Below are positions 1 to 10,551 of a stretch of DNA of 64,000 nt, in pieces (position 1 is the stretch's first letter; the number at the start of each line of letters is the position of its first letter). This stretch comes from Haematococcus lacustris. Its lineage: Eukaryota > Chlorophyta > Chlorophyceae > Chlamydomonadales > Haematococcaceae. Where the stretch lies: the NCBI GenBank assembly GCA_030144725.1, contig JASKMD010000010.1, positions 895,958 to 959,957 on the forward strand, written 5' to 3'. The position numbers and the translations under genes were made by a program. Below the pieces are notes generated by a model, which saw only the letters and a list, made by a program, of their open reading frames with translations, was not told where the DNA came from and searched no databases.

Positions 1-1714
1 TCTGCTGCTGCTGAGCACCCTGGGCGCCCTGCGCCACCCGGGCCCCCTCATCCCCAGCTGTGCCACCCCCATCTGAGGTGCGGTGGAGGGGGGCGGTAGC
101 AGCTGAGGCAGGGTCAGGGTCCCGGGAGGTAGGGCTGTGCTGCTGCCGCTTCTGGGCCACCTGGGCGCCCTGCGCCACCCGGGCCCCCTCATCCCCAGCT
201 GTGCCACCCCCATCTGAGGTGCGCTGGAGGGGGGCGGCAGCAGCTGAGGGAGGGTGAGGGAGGGTGAGGGAGGGTGAGGGAGGGTGAGGGAGGGTGAGGG
301 AGGGAGGGAGGGAGGGTGAGGGTGAGGGAGGGGGAGGTAGAGCTGGGGGGTCACCTGGTGACTGGGTAGGGGGCTGAGCAGGGTGTGGTGGGGGAGGTTG
401 AGCAAGGGGGGGTGGAGGAGGTAGAGCAAGGGGGTCATCAGGTGGCTGGGAAGGGAGCTGGGCAGGGGGCTGAGGAGGAGGATGGAAAGGGGGAGGGGGG
501 GGAGGTTGAGCAAGGGTGTCACCTGGTGGTTGGGTATGGGGCTGGGCAGGGGGTGGAGGGGGAGAAAGAGCAGGTGGGTCACCTGGTGGCTGGGCAGGGG
601 GTGGTGGGGGGGGTTGAGCAGGGGAGGTGGGGGAGGTTGAGCAGGGGGAGGCGGGGGAGGATGAACGGGGGGTCCACCAGGAGGCTGGGCTGGTGGCTGG
701 GCAGGGGGTTGGGGAGGAGGATGGGCAGGGGGAGGCGGGGGAGGTTGAGCAGGGGGGTCACCTGGTGGCTGGGCAGGGGCCTGAGCAGGGGGGGGTCCTT
801 GGTCGAGCAGAGGCTGTGTGTCCCCCCACAGCTGCAGGATCTGCAGCTTGCCCCAGCCAGTAGGAGTGGCATACACCTCAGGCAGCAGGGCTAGCTTTGG
901 GTCCCCTAGAGGGGGCACCACGACAGCCTCCACTATGGCCCCGTTACCCCCAGGCGACCCCCCGGAAACTGCTTGTGCGGGAATGGGCACCCAGCCGCTC
1001 GCTAAGCACGACTGCTGTGTGCAGGTCCAGGGCCTCCGGCAAGCCCGCTGTTGGGGCCGGGCTGACCTTGTACCCCACTGCCTTGAGCACCCCCTCTACC
1101 AGACCCTCCCTAGACGCCAGGGGGTAGTGGTGGTGGAAGACCAGCTTGACTGCACCTGGGGGGGGGCCATGGTCCATGGGCTCCACGGGCACACGCACGT
1201 TCCGGCCAAAGAGAGGCATCTCCAACCACGGCTGGGAGATGAACTGGGAGTCCAAGGCCCTTCCCTCCATGCTGGCTGCATCATGCACGACCACCAAGCT
1301 GTAGAGGGGGTGGCCTGCAGAGTGGAGGGTGGAGAGGGAGGCAACAGCACTGCCATGCCGCTGTTTGTGAGCCAGCAGGGCTGTGCTGCAAGTCTCTGCG
1401 AGAGCCCAGGCATCTTCATAAGGGGCAGGCAGCAGGGGGTTAAGCTGTTGGAGCCGCAGCAGCTCCTTGCTGGCGACGCGCCCGATTGGCATGAGCCATG
1501 CCATGGGCCCGCCGACCAGGGGCTCAAAAAGGGGAGGGCATGGGTCCCGGGACAAGAGAGGGGCCCGGGACCACGCAAAGTGCCGAAAGACAGGCACAAG
1601 CTGCTGCGATCTGCAGCTGGCCTCCATGACGCGATAAGCCGAAGCAACCTGGAGGGCCACAGGCGCAGGCAACACGCGAGCTTGAGACGGGCACAAACTA
1701 AGGGTCAAGCGCAC
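1..1714 (-). pseudogene. LINE ORF1, N-terminal part of left copy (partial)
   Basis: The reading frame starts at an ATG at 1714 and gives the same N-terminal domain as the ORF1 starting at 3869 on the plus strand. The frame is open to about 944, where a frameshift relative to the right copy occurs around the motif SSFRG (SSFWG in the right copy). Beyond it come the proline-rich linker and nearly two of the 47-48-residue tandem units. The function of the N-terminal domain is not recognised. LINE ORF1 proteins are usually nucleic-acid chaperones, but no zinc knuckle or RRM is obvious. The frameshift makes this copy probably non-functional. Confidence 0.6.
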
Positions 1715-2531
1715 TGGTTGAGCACTTAACTCAGCCTTCCCCCATTGACCCGGGGGCTAGGCTTGGTTCTCAGGTACGCCGGCTCGCACTGATTTCAGTG
1801 GAGCAAACCCCGGCGGTGGGCCTCCGACCGTTGTCGTCTCCTTGGCAGTGACGCGACAGGCGCCGGCAGAAGGCGAGGTACGCGGGGGGGAGGAGGAAGC
1901 GGGGGAGAAGGAGAAGAGGATGGGGGAAGGGCAGCTAGGCGGAAGCTGCAGCGGTTAAGGCGGACGCCTCAGGAAACCGATAGCGCTGTAGGCTCCCGCG
2001 AACTGCTGGCTGTGGTTCTCACAAGAAGCGACAACAGCTGCACACAACGATAGCAGGAAAGGACCTGCGGCTGGAAAGGCTGCTGGAGGCGGTTAAAGCG
2101 GTTACACCTGCGGCAGCTGCGAGGTAGCGGCGGCTGGGATGAGGCGCTCAGGTGGCGGCGCCTGAGAGAAACGGCTGCGGCTGGCGCAACCTGACAGACG
2201 TTATGAAGCGGAAAACCGAAAAGAGCAAAAGCGCTGCTGGCGGCCGTTGGCGGCTGCTGGCGGCTGCTGGCGGCTGCTGGCGGCTGGCTGCGGCTGAGAG
2301 CTGACAGACAGAGACGACCACACCACCTTAACGCAGCTCCTGCTCCTTGCTGTTTAGCTGCTCCGCAGGCTGGAACTCGCGACTTGCTGCCTTGGCAACA
2401 AAAACTGCGAAACAACGCTCCTCCGGCTGCTCGTGCTGCGAAAACGCTAGCTGTGCTAACGGGAGGCGCTAACTCGCGACCCACGCGAAACGGCAGGCTG
2501 CGAAAAGTGCGAGAGGCGAAAAGAGGCGATC
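1..2531 (-). mobile_element. L1-like LINE, 5' part of a left copy, head-to-head with LINE-A
   Basis: This is the near-identical reverse complement of about 3032-5580. It holds the 5' untranslated region (about 1715-2531), the N-terminal part of ORF1 and the start of its proline-rich and tandem-repeat regions (about 1-860). The copy leaves the window at base 1 and meets the assembly gap at 2532. It differs from the right arm by scattered substitutions and small indels, so it is a separate copy or allele rather than an exact mirror. No gene other than the LINE ORF1 is visible. Confidence 0.85.
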
Positions 2532-3031
2532 NNNNNNNNNNNNNNNNNNNNNNNNNNNNNNNNNNNNNNNNNNNNNNNNNNNNNNNNNNNNNNNNNNNNN
2601 NNNNNNNNNNNNNNNNNNNNNNNNNNNNNNNNNNNNNNNNNNNNNNNNNNNNNNNNNNNNNNNNNNNNNNNNNNNNNNNNNNNNNNNNNNNNNNNNNNNN
2701 NNNNNNNNNNNNNNNNNNNNNNNNNNNNNNNNNNNNNNNNNNNNNNNNNNNNNNNNNNNNNNNNNNNNNNNNNNNNNNNNNNNNNNNNNNNNNNNNNNNN
2801 NNNNNNNNNNNNNNNNNNNNNNNNNNNNNNNNNNNNNNNNNNNNNNNNNNNNNNNNNNNNNNNNNNNNNNNNNNNNNNNNNNNNNNNNNNNNNNNNNNNN
2901 NNNNNNNNNNNNNNNNNNNNNNNNNNNNNNNNNNNNNNNNNNNNNNNNNNNNNNNNNNNNNNNNNNNNNNNNNNNNNNNNNNNNNNNNNNNNNNNNNNNN
3001 NNNNNNNNNNNNNNNNNNNNNNNNNNNNNNN
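2532..3031. other. Assembly gap (500 N)
   Basis: There are exactly 500 unknown bases between two inverted LINE 5' ends. Sequence on both sides is the LINE 5' untranslated region in opposite orientation. The reading frames that appear to span the gap are meaningless. The true distance and even the palindromic arrangement are unverified. Confidence 0.99.
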
Positions 3032-3868
3032 TGTCCCTGCCCAGGCTTGGTCCCTCCACCGGGTTGGGCACCTTTTGCCTCTCGCACTTTTCGCAGCCTG
3101 CCGTTTCGCGTGGGTCGCGAGTTAGCGCCTCCCGTTAGCACAGCTAGCGTTTTCGCAGCAGGAGCAGCCGGAGGAGCGTTGTTTCGCAGTTTTTGTTGCT
3201 AAGGCAGCAAGTCGCGAGTTTCAGCCTGCGGAGCAGCTAAACAGCAAGGAGCAGGAGCTGCGTTAAGGTGGTGTGGTCGTCTCTGTCTGTCTGCTCTCAG
3301 CCGCAGCCAGCCGCCACCAGCCGCCAGCAGCCGCCAGCAGCCGCCAGCAGCGCTTTTGCTCTTTTCGGCTTTCCGCTTCTAAACGTCTGTCAGGTTGCGC
3401 CAGCCGCAGCCGTTTCTCTCAGGCGCCGCCACCTGAGCGCCTCATCCCAGCCGCCGCTACCTCGCAGCTGCCGCAGGTGTAACCGCTCCAACCGCCTCCA
3501 GCAGCCTTTCCAGCCGCAGGTCCTTTCCTGCTATCGCTGTGTGCAGCTGCTGCCGCTTCTTGTGCGAGCCACAGCCAGCAGTTCGCGGGTGCCTACAGCG
3601 CTATCGGTTTCCTGAGGCAACCGCCTCAACCACTGCAGCTTCCGCCCAGCTGCCCTTCCCTCACCCTCTTCTCCTTCTCCCCCGCTTCCTCCTCCCCCCG
3701 CGTGCCTCGCCTTCTGCCGGCGCCTGTCGCGTCACTGCCTAGGAGACGACAACGGTCGGAGGCCCACCGCCGGGGTTTGCTCCACTGAATTCAGTGCGAG
3801 CCGGCGTACCTGAGAACCAAGCCTAGCCCCCGGGTCAATGGGGGAAGGCTGAGTTAAGTGCTCAACCA
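3032..3868 (+). promoter_or_regulatory. LINE-A 5' untranslated / internal promoter region
   Basis: About 840 bases precede the ORF1 ATG and are shared with the inverted left copy. The region contains CAGCCGC-rich runs near 3300-3350 and pyrimidine-rich stretches near 3655-3700. LINEs carry an internal promoter here; no specific promoter element could be identified. Short open frames in it differ between the two copies and are not convincing genes. Confidence 0.5.
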
Positions 3869-5323
3869 GTGCGCTTGACCCTTAGTTTGTGCCCGTCTCA
3901 AGCTCGCGTGTTGCCTGCGCCTGTGGCCCTCCAGGTTGCTTCGGCTTATCGCGTCATGGAGGCCAGCTGCAGATCGCAGCAGCTTGTGCCTGTCTTTCGG
4001 CACTTTGCGTGGTCCCGGGCCCCTCTCTTGTCCCGGGACCCATGCCCTCCCCTTTTTGAGCCCCTGGTCGGCGGGCCCATGGCGTGGCTCATGCCAATCG
4101 GGCGCGTCGCCAGCAAGGAGCTGCTGCGGCTCCAACAGCTTAACCCCCTGCTGCCTGCCCCTTATGAAGATGCCTGGGCTCTCGCAGAGACTTGCAGCAC
4201 AGCCCTGCTGGCTCACAAACAGCGGCATGGCAGTGCTGTTGCCTCCCTCTCCACCCTCCACACTGCAGGCCACCCCCTCTACAGCTTGGTGGTCGTGCAT
4301 GATGCAGCCAGCATGGAGGGAAGGGCCTTGGACTCCCAGTTCATCTCCCAGCCGTGGTTGGAGATGCCTCTCTTTGGCCGGAACGTGCGTGTGCCCGTGG
4401 AGCCCATGGACCATGGCCCCCCCCCAGGTGCTGTCAAGCTGGTCTTCCACCACCACTACCCCCTGGCGTCTAGGGAGGGTCTGGTAGAGGGGGTGCTCAA
4501 GGCAGTGGGGTACAAGGTCAGCCCGGCCCCAACAGCGGGCTTGCCGGAGGCCCTGGACCTGCACACAGCAGTCGTGCTTAGCGAGCGGCTGGGTGCCCGT
4601 TCCCGCACAAGCAGTTTCTGGGGGTCGCCTGGGGGTAACGGGGCCATAGTGGAGGCTGTCGTGGTGCCCCCTCTAGGGGACCCAAAGCTAGCCCTGCTGC
4701 CTGAGGTGTATGCCACTCCTACTGGCTGGGGCAAGCTGCAGATCCTGCAGCTGTGGGGGGACACACAGCCTCTGCTCGACCAAGGACCCCCCCCTGCTCA
4801 GGCCCCTGCCCAGCCACCAGGTGACCCCCATGCTCAACCTGCCCCGCCTCCCCCTGCCCATCCTCCTCCCCAACCCCCTGCCCAGCCTCCAGCTCAGCCT
4901 ACTGGTGGACCCCCCGTTCATCCTCCCCCGCCTCCCCCTGCTCAACCTCCCCCACCTCCCCCTGCTCAACCCCCCCCACCACCCCCTACCCAGCCACCAG
5001 GTGACCCACCTGCTCTATCTCCCCCTCCACCCCCTGCCCAGCCCCATACCCAACCACCAGGTGACACCCTTGCTCAACCTCCCCCCCCTCCCCCTTTCCA
5101 TCCTCCTCCTCCGCCCCCTGCCCAGCTCCCTTCCCAGCCACCTGCTGACCCCCTTGCTCTACCTCCTCCACCCCCCCTTGCTCAACCTCCCCCACCACAC
5201 CCTGCTCAGGCCCCTACCCAGTCACCAGGTGACCCCCCAACTCTACCTCCCCCTCCCTCACCCTCACCCTCCCTCCCTCCCTCCCTCACCCTCCCTCACC
5301 CTCCCTCACCCTCCGTCACCCTC

Positions 5324-7740
5324 CCTCACCCTGCCTCAGCTGCTGCCGCCCCCCTCCAGCGCACCTCAGATGGGGGTGGCACAGCTGGGGATGAGGGGGC
5401 CCGGGTGGCGCAGGGCGCCCAGGGTGCTCAGCAGCAGCAGACGCTGCATAGCCCTACCTCCCGGGGCCCTCACCCTGCCTCAGCTGCTGCCGCCCCCCTC
5501 CAGCGCACCTCAGTTGGGGGTGGCACGGCTGGGGATGAGGGGGCCCGGGTGGCGCAGGACGCCCAGGGTGCTCAGCAGCAGCAGTCGCTGCAAAGCCCTA
5601 CCTCCCGGGGCCCTCACCCTGCCTCAGCTGCTGCCGCCCCCCTCCAGCGCACCTCAGTTGGGGGTGGCACGGCTGGGGATGAGGGGGCCCGGGTGGCGCA
5701 GGGCGCCCTGGGTGCACAGCAGCAGCAGACGCTGCTTAGCCCTACCTCCCGGGGCCCTCACCCTGCCTCAGCTGCTGCCGCCCCCCTCCAGCGCACCTCA
5801 GTTGGGGGTGGCACGGCTGGGGATGAGGGGGCCCGGGTGGCGCAGGGCGCCCAGGTGGCCCAGCAGCGGCAGCAGCACAGCCCTACCTCTCGGGACCCTG
5901 ACCCTGCCTCAGCTGCTGCCGCCCCCCTCCAACGCACCTCAGATGGGGGTGGCACGGCTGGGGATGAGGGGCCCCGGGTGGCGCAGGGCGCCCAGGGTGC
6001 TCAGCAGCAGCAAACGCTGCATAGCCCTACCTCCCGGGGCCCTCACCCTGCCTCAGCTGCTGCCGACCCCCTCCAGCGCACCTCTGTTGGGGGTGGCACG
6101 GCTGGGGATGAGGGGGCACGGGTGGCGCAGGGCGCCCAGGTGGCCCAGCAGCGGCAGCAGCACAGCCCTACCTCTCGGGACCCTGACCCTGCCTCAGCTG
6201 CTGCCGCCCCCCTCCAGCGCACCTCAGATGGGGGTGGCACAGCTGGGGATGAGGGGGCCCGGGTGGCGCAGGACGCCCAGGGTGCTCAGCAGCAGCAGTC
6301 GCTGCAAAGCCCTACCTCCCGGGGCCCTCACCCTGCCTCAGCTGCTGCCGCTCCCCTCCAGCGCACCTCAGATGGGGGTGGCACAGCTGGGGATGAGGGG
6401 GCCCGGGTGGCGCAGGGCGCCCTGGGTGCACAGCAGCAGCAGACGCTGCTTAGCCCTACCTCCCGGGGCCCTCACCCTGCCTCAGCTGCTGCCGCCCCCC
6501 TCCAGCGCACCTCAGTTGGGGGTGGCACGGCTGGGGATGAGGGGGCCCGGGTGGCGCAGGGCGCCCAGGTGGCCCAGCAGCGGCAGCAGCACAGCCCTAC
6601 CTCTCGGGACCCTGACCCTGCCTCAGCTGCTGCCGCCCCCCTCCAGCGCACCTCAGATGGGGGTGGCACGGCTGGGGATGAGGGGGCCCGGGTGGCGCAG
6701 GGCGCCCAGGGTGCTCAGCAGCAGCAAACGCTGCATAGCCCTACCTCCCGGGGCCCTCACCCTGCCTCAGCTGCTGCCGACCCCCTCCAGCGCACCTCTG
6801 TTGGGGGTGGCACGGCTGGGGATGAGGGGGCACGGGTGGCGCAGGGCGCCCAGGTGGCCCAGCAGCGGCAGCAGCACAGCCCTACCTCTCGGGACCCTGA
6901 CCCTGCCTCAGCTGCTGCCGCCCCCCTCCAGCCCACCTCAGATGGGGGTGGCACGGCTGGGGATGAGGGGGCCCGGGTGGCGCAGGGCGCCCTGGGTGCA
7001 CAGCAGCAGCAGACGCTGCTTAGCCCTACCTCCCGGGGCCCTCACCCTGCCTCAGCTGCTGCCGCCCCCCTCCAGCGCACCTCAGTTGGGGGTGGCACGG
7101 CTGGGGATGAGGGGGCCCGGGTGGCGCAGGGCGCCCAGGTGGCCCAGCAGCGGCAGCAGCACAGCCCTACCTCTCGGGACCCTGACCCTGCCTCAGCTGC
7201 TGCCGCCCCCCTCCAGCGCACCTCAGATGGGGGTGGCACGGCTGGGGATGAGGGGGCCCGGGTGGCGCAGGGCGCCCAGGGTGCTCAGCAGCAGCAAACG
7301 CTGCATAGCCCTACCTCCCGGGGCCCTCACCCTGCCTCAGCTGCTGCCGACCCCCTCCAGCGCACCTCTGTTGGGGGTGGCACGGCTGGGGATGAGGGGG
7401 CACGGGTGGCGCAGGGCGCCCAGGTGGCCCAGCAGCGGCAGCAGCACAGCCCTACCTCTCGGGACCCTGACCCTGCCTCAGCTGCTGCCGCCCCCCTCCA
7501 GCCCACCTCAGATGGGGGTGGCACGGCTGGGGATGAGGGGGCCCGGGTGGCGCAGGGCGCCCAGGGTGCTTAGCAGCAGCAGACGCTGCATAGCCCTACC
7601 TCCCGGGGCCCTCACCCTGCCTCAGCTGCTGCCGACCCCCTCCAGCGCACCTCTGTTGGGGGTGGCACGGCTGGGGATGAGGGGGCCCGGGTGGCGCAGG
7701 GCGCCCAGGTGGCCCAGCAGCAGCAGCAGCAGCAGCACAG
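5324..7740 (+). repeat. Coding minisatellite, 17 units of 47-48 codons
   Basis: The unit begins PASAAAAPLQRTS and ends SPTSR, with higher-order alternation of variants (AQGAQQQQ, ALGAQQQQ, AQVAQQRQQ). Several steps of 285 bp (two units) recur between 5758 and 7612, indicating amplification of a two-unit block. All lengths are multiples of three, so the frame is kept apart from the stop at 7571. Part of the array also lies inverted at 1-240. Confidence 0.9.
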
Positions 7741-8537
7741 CCCTGGGGTGGGAGCGGGGGCGGGGAAAGAGGCTGTAGCGGGGGCAGGGGTTGAATCAGG
7801 GGCTAGAGGGCCAGTGCTCAAGGGTCTCGGGATCCACCCGTCTGCTCCGCCCCGTGGAAGGCCTTCCCGGTTCGATAGCTCTTGGGGCCCAGCTACAGCA
7901 GAGCTTTCTGGGGGGACTCCGTGGCTGGGCCCGTTCTGGGCTGCCCGGGTGTGCTCAAGGGGTGAGTCAGCGCAGCCGGGGGAAAAGGAGGCGCAGGGTC
8001 TGACGCCGAGCAGCCCAGCCGCCCCCTCCACTGGTCCGGGGCCCGCGAGTCGGCCTTTCCAGCTTGTCGGTGCAGCAGCTCCCACACGAGGCAGGAGGTC
8101 CCTTCTTCCCCGCATGGACATGACCAACTCCACCGGAGGTAAGTCGGGGGATGTGGGGGGCAAGGCTCTAGCCGTCGTGTTCTCCGCCGCTAGCAGGGCC
8201 CTCCGAGCCGGTAGGAGCACCCTTGTCCCTCAGCCGGAGCTGCTATCAGCTCTCCTCCCCTCCCCCTCAGCCTCACCCGCTTCTACCCAAGACGAGGCCT
8301 CTCGGTCCGACTGCGGAGGGGCACAGTCGCTGGACGGCAGGGCTATCACAGCTAGTCAGCCCCAGGCTGCCGCCACACCTCACCAGCGCACCTCAGCAGG
8401 GGGTGGCACTGCTGGCATAGAGGGGGCGAGGTTGGTGCCTGTAGCGCAGCAGCAACAGCAACAGCAGCAGCAGCAGCGGCAACAGCACCGGCAACAGCAG
8501 CAGCAGCAGCAGCAACAGCACCAGCAGCAGCAGCAGC

Positions 8538-9241
8538 GGGCTGGGGCTGGGGCTGGGGCTGGGGCTGGGGCTGGGGCTGGGGCTGGGGCTGGGGCTGGGG
8601 CTGGGGCTGGGGCTGGGGCTGGGGCTGGGGCTGGGGCTGGGGCTGGGGCTGGGGCTGGGGCTGGGGCTGGGGCTGGGGCTGGGGCTGGGGCTGGGGCTGG
8701 GGCTGGGGCTGGGGCTGGGGCTGGGGCTGGGGCTGGGGCTGGGGCTGGGGCTGGGGCTGGGGCTGGGGCTGGGGCTGGGGCTGGGGCTGGGGCTGGGGCT
8801 GGGGCTGGGGCTGGGGCTGGGGCTGGGGCTGGGGCTGGGGCTGGGGCTGGGGCTGGGGCTGGGGCTGGGACTGGGGCTGGGGCTGGGGCTGGGGCTGGGG
8901 CTGGGGCTGGGGCTGGGGCTGGGGCTGGGGCTGGGGCTGGGGCTGGGGCTGGGGCTGGGGCTGGGGCTGGGGCTGGGGCTGGGGCTGGGGCTGGGGCTGG
9001 GGCTGGGGCTGGGGCTGGGGCTGGGGCTGGGGCTGGGGCTGCGGCTGGGGCTGGGGCTGGGGCTGGGGCTGGGGCTGGGGCTGGGGCTGGGGCTGGGGCT
9101 GGGGCTGGGGCTGGGGCTGGGGCTGGGGCTGGGGCTGGGGCTGGGGCTGGGGCTGGGGCTGGGGCTGGGGCTGGGGCTGGGGCTGGGGCTGGGGCTGGGG
9201 CTGGGGCTGGGGCTGGGGCTGGGGCTGGGGCTAGGGCTGGG
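8538..9241 (+). repeat. (GGGGCT)n hexanucleotide array, about 117 copies
   Basis: The array is nearly pure, with three visible interruptions (a GGGACT near 8870, a GCGGCT near 9041 and a variant at the 3' end). In the ORF1 frame it encodes poly(Gly-Ala); the opposite strand would encode Pro-Ala or Ser-Pro repeats. Runs of four G every six bases give strong G-quadruplex potential. It lies inside ORF1 and keeps its frame. Confidence 0.95.
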
Positions 9242-10551
9242 GCCGTGCCTTCTCCGATGGTTTTGGATCGCCCACGCCTTCCCCGTCCCTTGCCCAATAC
9301 CCTCTTCACAACGCCCACCACCTTCCAGCCCAGCGCCTTGGGGGCCTTCGTGGCTCGGGCGCATGCGCCTTGCTCTGTCCCGCCCCGATGCGCGCTTTCC
9401 CCACACGCCCCTCTTCCCACCCCACTGCCCTCTGGCCCCCTCAGCCCCCCTTGGGCCGCCACTCCCCCCCTTGTTATTCCTCCCGCTGTCCATCCCGTGC
9501 CTCTTGAGGGGTCTGTTGCCACTGGCTCCCTTGCCGGTATTCCCCCATCAGCCTCTCCGCGCTCCCCGGGGCACTTGGGGTTGCTGGGCAAGGCCCTCTT
9601 TAAGGGAGCGGTGCTGGCCTCCAAGGGCAAGCTCGCTGCCCGTAAGCTGAGAGATGCCACAGCTAGGGGCCTAGCCGCAGCCGGGCAGTGGGTGGGTGGG
9701 GAACCTTCCGCCAGCTCTCCCTCCCTTGACCCCATGGACGCCGAGGCAGCGGCCCCCACCGCCTCTTGCCGCACGGAGGTCACGGGGCCTGGCGCAGTTG
9801 CCCATCTCCCAGCCCAGGAGCTTGGTCCCTCCACCGGGCTGGGCACCCGGCTCGGCACGGTGCGGGTTGGGCCCGGTGAGCTGCAGGGTAGTCAGCCTCC
9901 CCGCTGGCTTGACACCGCCGCGAGGGCACCTCCGCGCCCCTCCCCGGATGACAGGAGGGCTAGGCGGGAGGAGCGGCAGCGGGTGGCTCAGTGTAGGTCG
10001 AGGCGAGGCAACACGCAGCCAGCTACCCAGCCAGCCAGAGGGGGGCCTAGCCGGCGCCGGTATGGCATTCCCTCTTCCGGTTCCAGCTCTGAGGAGTGGG
10101 AGGCACGGCGTGCAGGGCACCAGCAAGCTGGCAGGCAGCGTGCTGCGCAGCTTGGCCATGGGTCCCCACACGTGCGCCGCTACGGGTTGCTCAGCCCCTC
10201 TGCTAGCCTGGCCAGCTCGCTGGGGGCCTCCTGTGATAGCCCTGTAGTTGAGTCAGCAGGGCCCCGGGAGGGGAGGTTGAGGGTGCCTAAGCGGCAGCAG
10301 CCCGAGCAGGCAGCTCAGCCTGGGGAGGAGGTCGAGCAGCTCGGTCCTCTGCCCCTGCGGCCCCCGCTGGCCATCTATTCCCGTGAGCCTCGGGTCCGCC
10401 TGCGCCGCCCGGGGGCCAAGTTGGCCTGCATTGAGGCCACTCCAGCCCCTATCCCCGGCCCACCCCCTTTGCCCGGTCCGCCTCCCCTTCCCAGCCCACC
10501 CGCCCTCCTCTACACACGCGTAGCCCGCGCGGGGGCAAGCCAGGACTAGCC

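Larger units (their letters stand above)
3869..10549 (+). pseudogene. LINE-A ORF1, giant low-complexity protein with one premature stop
   Basis: One frame runs from the ATG at 3869 to TAG at 10547-10549 (about 2,226 codons) and is interrupted only by TAG at 7571-7573. Every other repeat unit has CAG at that spot, so a single C-to-T change explains it. The parts are an unrecognised N-terminal domain (about residues 1-300), a proline-rich linker (about 300-485), 17 units of 47-48 residues (5324-7740), a less repetitive stretch with part of the same repeat motif again at about 8383, a glutamine tract (8440-8535), about 117 Gly-Ala dipeptides (8538-9241), and a basic Pro/Arg-rich C-terminus. It presumably is the RNA-binding partner of ORF2, but no zinc knuckle or RRM can be seen. 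It is far longer than usual LINE ORF1 proteins, mainly through repeat expansion. Confidence 0.75.

Noticed and set aside
1..2531. 5' inversion of LINE-A by twin priming
   Set aside because: Twin priming inverts a 5' segment without duplicating it; here both arms contain the same segment.
1969..3202. Open frames spanning the run of N
   Set aside because: They are open only because N is read as unknown residues; the sequence is LINE 5' untranslated region.
8380..9858. Long minus-strand frames with Ala-Pro or Ser-Pro repeats
   Set aside because: Antisense shadows of the GGGGCT array inside ORF1.
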